From positions 1,302,001 through 1,366,000 of the forward strand of contig JAQJVL010000059.1 of the NCBI GenBank assembly GCA_035578905.1: DNA of 64,000 nt, written 5' to 3'. A program made the position numbers and the translations under genes. The notes beneath the pieces are model-generated. The model was given only the letters and a program-made list of their open reading frames with translations. It searched no databases and was not told where the DNA came from. Within the stretch, counting starts at the first letter, position 1. Every line of letters begins with the position of its first letter. Below are positions 19,901 through 30,319 of the stretch, piece after piece. The DNA is from Stictocephala bisonia (lineage: Eukaryota > Arthropoda > Insecta > Hemiptera > Membracidae).

Positions 19901-20640
19901 CCTGGGGAGGCACAAGTGAGGTCTAGGCCCAGAAACACATGCTGAGTACTCGCTGGACTAGCGGCCTGGGGAGGCATAAGTGAGGTCTAGGCCCAGAAAC
20001 ACATGCTGAGTACTCGCTGGACTAGCGGCCTGGGGAGGCACAAGTGAGGTCTAGGCCCAGAAACACATGCTGAGTACTCGCTGGACTAGCGGCCTGGGTA
20101 GGCACAAGTGAGGTCTAGGCCCCAGAAACACATGCTGAGTACTCGCTGGACTAGCGGCCTGGGGAGGCACAAGTGAGGTCTAGGCCCAGAAACACATGCT
20201 GAGAGGCCTTCAAGGAACAGTGGTCTCTGCAGTGAATTCAAACCAAACTAGGATTGAAGACAAACATCCCTACAACACCAGATACAGGCACAACTATTTT
20301 CTGGACAACCACCATCTTAGTCTTTACGAGAGGAAGCACTCTTACAAGGGCGCCATTTTCTACAACAACCTGCCTGAGAACCTCAAGAGGCTGACGGAGA
20401 AGAAGCTGAAAACTGCACTGATGGACCAATAAATCTATACCATTCGAGAATATCCAAAATGGAGAAGTCAATGATGATCTAAGAGGCAACAACTAGTATA
20501 CCTTGATCTACTTTCTCAATAACTATGTTCTTTTTTTCTGTTTATCTCATTAGAGACTGAATGTACTGTAGCGGTATTGTACTTAATACTTTATGCACAA
20601 CTGTATTCTATGTATATATTAGTAAAGATTGATTGATTTA
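16960..20640 (+). mobile_element. Jockey-like non-LTR RT C-terminal fragment, split by a 3 kb array
   Basis: At 16990-17230 the plus strand encodes ENDLVLNVSKT, SNKYLGVMLENYITWTPH and SSLFVIRRMKQISEDEIS, the RT region after YADD. The frame runs into the tandem array, whose unit encodes GLVAWGGTSEV, the next expected motif (YGLxxWGGTS). After the array, 20196-20432 encodes the C-terminal tail: HPYNTRYRHNYF, LSLYERKHSYKGAIFYNNLP and KKLKTALMDQ. Downstream, 20433-20640 looks like a 3' UTR ending in ATTGATTGATTTA, a short-repeat tail typical of the clade. It is 5'-truncated near 16960. The two coding flanks are well preserved apart from the array. Confidence 0.85.
17229..20203 (+). repeat. Tandem array, 64/65-bp unit, ~46 copies, derived from RT coding sequence
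   Basis: Unit starts GAGTACTCGCTGGACTAG and contains GGCCTGGGGAGGCACAAG, GTCTAGGCCCCAG and AAACACATGCT. Variants: GGCCCC (65 bp) or GGCCC (64 bp), GAGTAC/TAATAC, CTAGT/CTAGC, TCTAG/TCAAG. One frame encodes LAGLVAWGGTSEV, a piece of the host RT. Rare variants recur exactly 1421 bp apart (see findings), showing that a block of 22 units was duplicated. Confidence 0.97.
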
Positions 20641-21184
20641 AGCAGGGGCTCTTCAGTTTGTATGTCACATGCCACTGTTCTAGTTTGAGGAAAACTATAT
20701 TCCCCCATCAGCCAAAACCATTACCTCATCAGTTGTTATTATTGGGTGCTAGGTTTCTTTCAATGGGAGTTTTCTGTCTTATGAGAGAATATGAGATAGT
20801 TTTTAATTTCTTACAACTAATATTGCAGGTTCATAATCATTTTATTTGCATAATTTTACTGACATGAGTGTGCTATGAATATGTTTACGTTCTTTTGACT
20901 ACAAAGCTTAGTTTAGAATAAATTAAGTTATAATTTAAATAAATATAATATAAAGAGTAAATATGTTTAATGTAAGGACAAATAGAATGTAAACAAAAAT
21001 ATTACTTTTTAATAATTTTATCTCTAGTTCTATATAATTTGAATTAAGTTTATAAAAAGTAAATTATGGGAGGTAAAGGAACGAAAACAAAAAGGCTTAT
21101 TGTTCAAACATAAAGGCTTGATGAGTAGAAATATAAACATTTTACTTGTAAATAAAGTGAACACTAGTGGCTAAGTTTGCAATA
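20641..21184. other. No gene recognised
   Basis: AT-rich flank before the first Helitron. Confidence 0.4.
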
Positions 21185-21919
21185 TCTATATACTATAAAG
21201 CTCGATGTAGTGACTCACTGACATTAAATGTTGAGGCACTTCCTGACACTTACCCCCCACAAAGTGTATACTTGAATTGAAGCTCTCCGTCTGAAACCTC
21301 CAGGAAAATTCACAAAAGTTTACTTTTTTCACTTATAAACAAGATGGCGGCCTTTTTTTACCCCAAAACGGCCCCAATGTATTTCTTATCGGAAAATCAC
21401 AAAAAAGCTGTTTTTATGACCTAACTCGAAAAAAAGCTTGACAGTTTCTCTAAACCTAAAATTGACTAAAATTTCCAAACCTTCACAGTTCTACACGCTT
21501 AACAAACATGCACCTTATATATAAATTTCAGCTTAAAAATTTAGAGTATCAGGGGCCCAAAAACTGAAATTTGTTGTAAAAATTTTAAAAACTGATCTTA
21601 TCTACTCAAGTGGGGTACCAATTTAAAGCTATTTTTCTCCTGAATCTAAATATACCATCAGATTTTGAAAAGGGTAAATATTAAGGGATATATGCTCAAA
21701 ACTAAAAAAAACTTCTAAAAAAAGTAAAAATGTAATACTAAAATAAAACTTCCAACTATGGGTATTTATCTAATAAATTACATTTTAACGTTATATCTTG
21801 GAAGAGAAAATATTTAAGGGTTCTGCTCCCGCCCCAAATAAAAAATATGCTCCAAAACCCAAAATAGGTTAATGTTAAATTAATATACCCAAGTAGGGTA
21901 TCAAGTTAAAGGTATTCAA

Positions 21920-24247
21920 TTATTGGATTTTTGATCTCTACAACAAACACGCCCCTTTAACCACAAAGAGAATATCTAAAAAACGGTCCATACCCTGGCT
22001 TACCAATGAAATCCGATCTCAGATGAGTAAACGGGATGCTATATACCGTAGAGCTAAAAGATCAAGAGATCCAGAACTTATGTTACAGTATCGACTTTTA
22101 CGTAATAAAGTTAAGCAGGAGCTTCGCAACGCTAAGCTGCGATATATTCATAACTTATTTCCAGACCGAGGAATTTCATCAGCCTCCATGTGGAGAAATA
22201 TAAAATGTCTTGGTTGTGGGAAAAAAAAAACACCCTTCCAGTCAATATACCTTTAAATGATCTAAATGAATTTTTTATTTCATCTTCCATTCCAAACGAC
22301 CAAGACATTGTGAAATCATATATATAGAGGAACTCTCTAACCAATCCGTTCACAACATTCAAAAAAGCAGCCCAATCCACCTTTGCATTTTGAAAGATTC
22401 TCTTTTAAACATGTCCTTGAAATTGATACTTTAAGGGCTTTTCGTAAAGTTACCAGTAATGCTACAGGAGTGGATGGTATTTCGATTAAGATGATACAAA
22501 AAAAATACTCTTTGCTGTTCTTCCTGTCATTACTGCTATATTCAATAAGTCATTGGCCACAACTACTTTTCCTAGCTTATGGAAATATCCCTTGTTCTCC
22601 CATTAAACAAAGTACCTGTACCATCAGAAGCCAAACATTACAGGCCTATTAGCATTTTGCCCAACATTTGTAAATGCCTGGAAAAAATCGTCCATTTACA
22701 AATAAACACATTTCTGAATAATAATAATATTCTTAATACATATCAATCAGGGTTTCGTTCCAGCCATAGTACAGAAACAGCTCTTCTCTGTGTTACAGAT
22801 GACATTCGAAGAGCCATGGATCTTAGAAAATGTTCAGTCTTAACTTTGTTTGATTTTTCTAAGGCTTTTGACTGCGTGGATCACTCCCTTCTTCTGGTTA
22901 AACTTCAAAATTTAGGCTTTTCAGAGAGCAGCTTATGTTGGATTAGATCTTACTTAACTGATCGTCAGCAGTGTGTGCGTGTGGGCGACAGAACTTCAAC
23001 CTTTAAATCTGTTTTGGCTGGTGTTCCTCAAGGCTCAATTTTAGGTCCACTGCTATTTTCCTTATATATTAACAATATAAGCTCAGTCTTATCCTTCACG
23101 AAACATCACATGTATGCTGACGATTTGCAAATCTATGCTCACTCTTGTATTAGTACCTTAAACGAAACAATAACTCGTATTAACCTAGATATTGAAAATT
23201 TAGTCAAATGGACCAAAAATTATGGCCTTAAACTTAATGAGGATAAAACACAGCCCATTATTATTTGTTCTTCTCGCCTTCACACCAAATTCAATATAAA
23301 CAACATCAAACAAATTCTAGTCAACGGCAACCCTCTGCCTTTCTGTACCTCAGTTAAAAATTTAGGTGTTATTTTTAACCAGAATATGACTTGGGAAGAA
23401 GAAGTGCTTAGTGTTTGTAAAAAGGCTTTTGGTTCTATCCATTCTCTCAAACAACTTCAGTACTTTCTCCCAGTAAAAATAAAGCTTCGTCTTGTAAAAG
23501 CACTTGTCTTTCCACATTTCATCTATTGCATCTCTGTGTACAATGACATGACTGTGGCTTTGGCTAATAAACTTCAGGTTTGTCAAAATTATTGTATTAG
23601 ATTTGTTTTTAATTTAAAATATGATGATCATATCTCTAAATATTATATTCAAAATTCCATTATTAAATTGGCCGACCTTAGATTATTAAAAATATTGAGT
23701 ATTTTGTTTTTAGTACTTAATGATGGGAATCCGAAATACGTCTCTTAAACTTTCAGTATAACTCAAAAATTGGTGCAAAGGAGACACGCTCAGCCTCGTC
23801 AATATTACGTATTCCTCTTCATAGAACATCTTTCTACACAAATTCCTTTTCAGTAACTGCCTGCAGAGAATGGAATAAACTTTCTCCATATTTAAAGAGA
23901 TATGACAGTCGGGCTCGGTTCACAGCATCATTGAAAGCCTTTCTTTTTGAACGGATGAGTCTGTGATGGTAGCTGGAGATGGGGTCTGGGATTAGGGTCG
24001 AACGAGTGTATGAGTGAGAGAATGGTAAAGTTGATAATATGTTAGTAGTTCATTTAATTTATATTATTTGCTTCTTTGTAATTTTATTATTATTATTTTT
24101 TTTAGTTTAGTTCTGTATTTCATGTTTTAGGCTTTGTTATATTTACTACTTTAACATAAAAGGGTTAACTGTAAGAGAGGACTTATTAGTCCTAAGTTCG
24201 CCAATTGTATAAAACACTTTTGTACAATAAAGCCATTATTATTATTA
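21920..24247 (+). mobile_element. 5'-truncated non-LTR retrotransposon (Jockey/CR1-like) nested in Helitron A
   Basis: Begins near 21920 within pre-RT coding sequence (FDLYNKHAPLTTKRISKK, then IPWLTNEIRSQM) and ends with a polyadenylation-like AATAAAGCC and an (ATT)n tail at 24225-24247. The left junction is supported by Helitron copy C, which continues uninterrupted at the equivalent place. Its AATAAA and ATT tail, 5' truncation and strand all fit target-primed reverse transcription. Confidence 0.85.
21930..23965 (+). pseudogene. Reverse transcriptase of the nested non-LTR element, frameshifted
   Basis: The RT is nearly full length but needs at least three frame changes: at the A-run near 22226, again before the palm near 22500-22640, and near 23745. 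The longest open block, 22579-23748 (389 aa), contains AKHYRPISILPNICKCLEK, QSGFRSSHSTETAL, TLFDFSKAFDCVDH, GVPQGSILGPLLFSLYIN, HMYADDLQIY with intact YADD, LKLNEDKTQ and NLGVIFNQNMTW. After 23748 the shifted frame encodes the tail (ETRSASSILRIPLH, then CREWNKLSP and FTASLKAFLFERM) ending near 23965. The intact catalytic residues and modest decay suggest one of the younger insertions in the window. It cannot mobilise itself as it stands. Confidence 0.9.
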
Positions 24248-24470
24248 GCTGAGTGTCATGGTGAGGCCAAAGGCTGAACTTTCCTCTGCGAGGCCGTAGG
24301 CCGAGTTCCACAAAAGGGCCTGTAGCAGAGCGTCTTGGCTAGGCCGTAAGTCGAGTTTCACAAAGGGGCTAAAAGCAGAGTCACAGGCGAGGCCATAGGC
24401 TGAGCTTACTTTACGAGCGTAGCGAGTGTCGACGGGGTTGGCACATTAAGCGTGCAGGGGTGCCCCCTAG

Positions 24471-24879
24471 TCTATATAATATAAAGCTTGATGTAGTGAC
24501 TCACTCACTCACTGGCACTAAATGTTGAGGCACTTCCCGGCGTCCTACCCTCTTAAAGTGTATACTTGAATTGAAGCTCTGTGTGTCTGATACCTCCAGA
24601 AAAATGCACAAAAGTTTACTTTTTTCAGTCATAAACAAGATGGCGGTCTTTTTACCCCTGAACTGCCCCAATGTATTTCTTATGGGAAAATCTTCTTAAG
24701 GGAGGCTGTAGGCCGATCTACCTCTCTAGGTGACATGCCAAGATCCATAAATGGGACTGTAGCAGAGTGTCTTGGCGAGGCCGCAGGCCGAGTTCCACAA
24801 ATGGGATAAAGGTAGAGCTTGCCTCACAAGCGTGGTGAGTACGGGGTTGGCATGCAAAGCGTGCAGGGGTGTCTCCTAG
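24471..24879 (+). mobile_element. Non-autonomous Helitron B (409 bp), abutting Helitron A
   Basis: Starts TCTATATAATATAAAGCTTG directly after the CTAG of copy A and ends GTCTCCTAG after the hairpin GCATGCAAAGCGTGC. It shares the 5' 150 bp with copies A and C (AATGTTGAGGCACTTCC; ACTTGAATTGAAGCTCT; AACAAGATGGCGG). Confidence 0.85.
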
Positions 24880-24883
24880 TCAC

Positions 24884-25705
24884 TACAATAGAATATGCTG
24901 ATCCACATACTGTAAAAGTATTTGTAGTAAAATCATAGCCTTGTTTATGTCCTTATACCCATCATTTTATCTGAAGATACCATGAATGTGAAGATATAAC
25001 ATCCCCAAAAGAGATTAGTAATGACCATTCTGTTTTTTCAACAAAGACCCTAAAAAAATGAGTGTACATAAAAATCATAATAAAACATTACATTTATTTT
25101 GAAAGGGTGTTAATAAGGATATTTGTATGCAAAATCAATCTTGATTTATAAAACGCAAAGTCCTAATTGAGTCATGGACTGATCAACGTCAAACGCCAAG
25201 TAAAAACTAAAACATATAGAGTTATAACATTATGTTCATAAGTTAATATAGTGGCTCGAAAGGCTTTAATAAGCCTTAATAGAAAGGGACTTAATAGAAG
25301 CCTTTCTTAATAGAAAGGACTTTCATCTCGTACGTCAGGCTCCACTGGCTTCTACGATTGTAAACATTTCTGTAAGAAGTGCATTGATACAAACACAAGT
25401 TATTAACAGGAATATTCTGTCAGATGTAAACATTGTAATATTGGATATAAAAATCTAGTCAAATATTTAAACTCAATACATTTCAATAGTCGTGACAATA
25501 GAAAGTATTATTGTTGGTGGAATTATCGGTGACTCCACTTGTCAGGGGACTTTTTCAACCACTTCCTTATATTATGTTTCTTATCATACTGTACAAAAAC
25601 GTCACAAATTCGAAAGGTTACTGTACAATTCATTTCCAATCATTGGGAATGATATTAATTCACAAGTTGTAATAAAAATAGCCATATTTTTATTATATTT
25701 AATGC
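24884..25705 (-). repeat. Interspersed repeat family R1, copy 2
   Basis: Reverse-complement match to 1805-2592. Here a local duplication of TTAATAGAAAGG near 25285-25320 adds about 35 bp. The repeat ends close to the start of the 110-bp array. Confidence 0.85.
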
Positions 25706-27018
25706 AGACTTGTGAGAAGATTGCATTAAATCCTCATGTGGTAGCTTGGCATACAATCTCTAAGGGAACTCTCATGAGGGACCTCAAACTAGCTACGTGA
25801 TCGTCTAGTATTCAACCTTGTGAGAAGTCTGCATTAAATCCTCATGTGGGAGCTTGGCATACAACCTCCAAGGGAACTGTCATGAGAGACCTCTAACTTC
25901 AGCTATGCGATCGTCTAGTATTCAACCTTGTGAGAAGTCTGCATTAAATCCTCATGTGGGAGCTTGGCATACAACCTCCAAGGGAACTCTCATGACGGAC
26001 CTCTCACTTCAGCTACGCGATCATCTAGTATTCAACCTTGTGAGAAGTCTGCATTAAATCCTCATGTGGTAGCTTGGCATACAACCTCCAAGGGAACTTT
26101 CATGACGGACCTCTCACTGCAGCTACGCGATCATCTAGTATTCAACCTTGTGAGAAGTCTGCATTAAATCCTCATGTGGGAGCTTGGCATACAACCTCCA
26201 AGGGAACTCTCATGACGGAACTCTCACTTCAGCTACGCGATCATCTAGTATACAACCTTGTGAGAAGTCTGCATTAAATCCTCATGTGGTAGCTTGGCAT
26301 ACAACCTCCAAGGGAACTCTCATGAGAAACCTTTAACGTCAGCTACGTGATCATCTAGTATACAACCTTGTGAGAAGTCTGCATTAAATCCTCATGTGGT
26401 AGCTTGGCATACAACCTCCAAGGGAACTCTCATGAGAGACCTTTAACTTCAGCTATGCGATCGTCTAGTATATAACCTTGTGAAAAGTCTGCATTAAATC
26501 CTCATGTGGTAGCTTGGCATACAACCTCCAAGGGAACTCTCGTGAGAGACCTCTAACTTCAGCTATGCGATTGTCTAGTATATAACCTTGTGAAAAGTCT
26601 GCATTAAATCCTCATGTGGTAGCTTGGCATACAACCTCCAAGGGAACTGTCATGAGGGACCTCTAACTAGCTACGCGATCGTCTAGTATACAACCTTGTG
26701 AGAAGTCTGCATTAAATCTTCATGTGGGAGCTTGGCATACAACCTCCAAGGGAACTCTCGTGAGAGACCTCTAACTTCAGCTATGCGATCGTCTAGTATA
26801 TAACCTTGTGAAAAGTCTGCATTAAATCCTCATGTGGTAGCTTGGCATACAACCTCCAAGGGAACTGTCATGAGGGACCTCTAACTAGCTACGCGATCGT
26901 CTAGTATACAACCTTGTGAGAAGTCTGCATTAAATCTTCATGTGGGAGCTTGGCATACAACCTCCAAGGGAACTCTCATGAGAGACCTCTAACTTCAGCT
27001 ATGCGATCGTCTAGTATA
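25706..27018 (+). repeat. Tandem array, 110-bp unit, ~12 copies
   Basis: Period 110 (recurring TGTGAGAAGTCTGCATTAAA, then TCCTCATGTGG, AGCTTGGCATACAACCTCC and GCGATCGTCTAGTAT). Copies near 26650 and 26880 are about 5 bp shorter (TAACTAGCTACG). Repeating ORFs of 67 aa at 110-bp spacing are by-products of the repeat. Confidence 0.97.
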
Positions 27019-27599
27019 TAGGTTTCTATTTTTTTTTTTTAAGTAAATTTGTTTTCTAAGATATCAGATTGAGATCAAAAAATTAATTCCTGGCTCTAAA
27101 CTTTCATTTGATTTTTAAAATGCCAGAATACAAAAAATAACAACCTATAAGTCTTATATTGGTAATTTTTACCAACAGATGTAAAATTGATAATTTTGTG
27201 TAAAAAATTAATGTTTAGATCTTTGTGTAAACACACGTCTTCAAAATTAGGTGATACTTATGTAATACGTTTGTGATCTGCAGCCCACTTTAGGGCTCTT
27301 CTTGGGTGCGGTGTTTAATAGAGGTTGATAGTTTTTCATTTGGTCCTTGGTGGAATTTTGATGGATTTAAATGAAACATTTTTAATAATTCTAAAACTTT
27401 TACAAAAACATAAACAAATTGTTTTTAAAAAATAAACAAATTGTACAAAAAAATAAAACATATGTTAAAAAATATAGAATTTGTAAATATTAAATAACAT
27501 TGATGGAAAGTTGTTAAAATTTAATAACAAGTTTTGAATTATTTATGTTGTTTTCTAATTCATGCCTAATTATTGGTAAAAATATATTATTAAAATTAA
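27019..27599. other. AT-rich stretch, possible 3' part of the Penelope-like element
   Basis: No motif recognised. Its position downstream of the Penelope-like coding remnant makes it a candidate 3' region. Confidence 0.3.
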
Positions 27600-28340
27600 C
27601 AGATGGCTGAGAAATGCAGTCATCTGTTTTATGCCATGAATATTTTAAAATTGTATATGTTCTTTTATTCTTGTTTTAACAGGTCTTGATGTTTGCCTGA
27701 CATATGTTTTATTGCATTCACAATAATTAATTTTGTATGTAAAATTTTTTGTTGATTGATTTTTATTTTTTTGTTTTAATTTAGATAATTTACTACAAAG
27801 GCTTCCTGATGATGTAAAACTTGTTCGAATATTAAATTTAGAATTATTTTTTAGAATTTTCTCTGAAAGGTTTTTAACGTAGGGTATGACTACTGTTGTT
27901 ATATGTTTGTTTTCATTGTCCTGACGGTTGCATGCTTTTTTTAGGTTTATTTCTGCTCTTTACTTTTTGAATAAGTTTATTGGGATGGTTGTTCATTTTT
28001 AGAAAATTGCACATTTCTTCTTTTTTGTAATTTTTATTTTCAGTTGAAAATGAAATAGTTAAATTTTTTGGAATAAACTTCTAGCAAGTCCAATTTTTAC
28101 ATGTTCCGGATGATTATAAAAATAATTTGAAAATTGCCAACTGAATGTTTTTCGTGATATAAAGAGGTTTCTAGTTTGTTGTCTTCTGTTTTGGTTATTA
28201 ATATGTCTAGAAACGGAAGTTATCCTTCTTCTTATTCAAGGGTAAAGAAAATGATTAAAAAATTAAAAATTGTGAAATTTTTAAAAATATTTCATTTGAG
28301 TTTAATAGAGGTCAAATCTTGTTTATAAGTAAAATATTTT
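27600..28340 (-). mobile_element. Penelope-like retroelement remnant (RT C-terminus plus GIY-YIG endonuclease)
   Basis: The minus strand from about 28230 encodes PFLDILITKTEDNKLETSLY (the LPFLD motif of Penelope RT), HEKHSVGNFQ, then NHPEHVKIGLARSLF. A frame change is followed by TTVVIPYVKNLSEKI, FNIRTSF, KLSKLKQKNK and YKINYCECNKTYVRQT then TRIKEH at about 27700. The last block is a GIY-YIG-type endonuclease start (normally YxIxCxxCxxxYIGQTxR); here YIGQT reads YVRQT. Such elements prime reverse transcription from ends cut by this nuclease. The upstream RT core is not recognisable beyond about 28340. Frames are interrupted, so the copy is inactive. Confidence 0.85.
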
Positions 28341-30019
28341 CAATAATCTATTTCAAACAGAAGCCATTTTTTATTTAATGGGATAATATGTCATTTATTA
28401 ACTATTAGTTTAATGTAAAAATATTAATATTGTAATTAATTCAGTTCTGATAATTAATAATTTAAATCATCATTTAAAAATATTCTTTTTTACAAATCAT
28501 AGTAGAATGTTGATTATACTTTACCTTTTTATACAGTATTTATACCTATAAAATGTATAAATACTGCAAGTAATAATTTGTATCACTCACAGAACCACTC
28601 TAGATCTAAATCTATGAACTCCTAGTAAACAACAGGCAGACTGAAGGCTGTTGTTAGCAATGTCTTTCTTAACTTAGGGAAGTTTGACAGCAAATGTAAT
28701 CGTACTTTTGCATTAATTTGTTAATTTTCTTAATAATTCAGCATAATTTTTAATACATCTAGAAAAAAGGTAATAAATCCAATATATGCGGTCGCACTGT
28801 TGTACTTCATTATTTAGTCAGATTCAAAATAAATTCGGAACACGACCAGTGCTTAGAGTAAGACATAAAAACAATAACTCAGAGACCATTTACATCTGAA
28901 TATAATGGTTAGTATACAACCACATTACCTAACCTAAGCTAACCTTTCCCAGGTGCACAACTCTTTGTCAATAGATGTCAATTAATTAGACTGACTCTGA
29001 AAATAGAGATAAGAATGACAATCCTTCACAAGATTTTTATTTTTGTGTTACTTTATATTACTTTCTATTCGCTTGCAATACACTACAACTCTATATTCTA
29101 TTATAAATAATTTCTATTAAAAATTTCAATTTGTATGTAATAATAACAGAATTCTTTGGCCAGGAAATCTTTATTATTTGATAAAAATATTAATTTCTCA
29201 GTTAAAAGTTGTATGATCCTAAAACGTTTTACACCATTATTTGTAGAGATAAATTGTTCCACTTTTTTTGTTTAGCAAATAGGTTTTCATTAAAATTTAA
29301 GGTTATTAAGACATTTAGCTTTACAAATTTTGAATTACCGCCTATTTGAAAAGAATTATTGTAAAAAATGAAATTTAAATTATATATAAACACTATAAAG
29401 ATCAACAGTTAGACCAATTTTCATTATTTTATTTCAAATAACTTCAGATATATCAAACTTTTTGTAAAAATCACATAAAGACAGACAGAGACAGATAATA
29501 GTGCAAGAATGACAATTTGTAAACTGACATTTATTGTTTGTTTTAGCCCAAGGAATGACCTCCAGAAGTTTAGCTGGCTACTTATGCAAACCTGTATAAA
29601 TACACAGTTGTGATTAGGTTATCTTAGTTAGGGAAAAGATTAAAACAAGATAATTATTCATTATTAAGACACCTATCGTAGAGATATGGGCAATTATGAG
29701 GGGTGAATGAGCGTGATGAGTGTAGCTGAACGATTGTTGTCATTGTTACTAACTAAGTTAGACTGTTCTTTACAAAGAACCATTTATTAATAGCCCAATG
29801 GTCAGGGCAATTAAGGAACCTACAACTTTACATGGAATCCGGACCACATAGTATTGGTCTGACTTTCAACTATCTGACAAGTCTGGTACTCGGTTCTCTT
29901 CTCTACACAACAACTGGACCCTGAGTGCCACCCATCATGGACAACAAGACTTCTCTAGTAGTGTCCATATTGAAGGCAACCATTGAGTGGATACTGTGTC
30001 AGTATTAAGAGGACTGAGG
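28341..30019. other. AT-rich stretch, no gene recognised
   Basis: No long ORF, tandem array or terminal repeat was found. A short inverted phrase, ATACAGTATTTATACCTATAA and its partner, occurs near 28530-28568. Confidence 0.35.
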
Positions 30020-30245
30020 ATATTTGCTGGCGAGGTGATTCAATGGCTAAGGCTTCGGACTGCGGAGTACAAGGTCCAAGGTTTGAATCCCTACTGAGCT
30101 AACGGTCGGTACTTCACTCATTGAATAAAGTTCAAGCACAAGCTTGCAAGGCCATGTGAACTGGCGAGTGAAGTTTAAAAAAAATTTTTTATGTCCAATT
30201 GGACACAGAAAGAATTTATATTTAACCAAATGTAATATTCCATGC
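30020..30245 (+). mobile_element. tRNA-derived SINE head
   Basis: Contains an A-box-like TGGCTAAGGC at 30044-30053 and a B-box-like GGTTTGAATCC at 30080-30090, spaced as in a tRNA gene. A possible anticodon-type stem, GGAC...GTCC, lies between. The acceptor ends do not pair, so it is not a functional tRNA. It continues into a non-tRNA body with an A/T run at 30177-30190. As a SINE it would depend on a LINE for mobility. Confidence 0.65.
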
Positions 30246-30319
30246 ACATAGATTCATAAAATAAAATGGCCAATGACTTCTAGACATTTACAAATCTTTC
30301 AATCTTAAAATTATGACAG

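Larger units (their letters stand above)
21185..24470 (+). mobile_element. Non-autonomous Helitron A, carrying a nested non-LTR element
   Basis: Starts TCTATATACTATAAAGCTCG, with GATGTAGTGACTCACTGAC next, shared with the copies at 24471 and 38.7 kb. It ends GGGGTTGGCACATTAAGC, GTGCAGGGGTGCCCCCTAG: a hairpin followed by CTAG, the Helitron 3' signature (CTRR). Within it 21920-24247 is a later retrotransposon insertion; the Helitron sequence resumes at 24248 with repeats of GAGGCCGTAGGCCGAG. No Rep/helicase gene is present. Confidence 0.8.

Noticed and set aside
30025..30095. Possible tRNA gene
   Set aside because: A- and B-box-like motifs are present but the acceptor arms do not pair and the B box deviates; fits a SINE head better.
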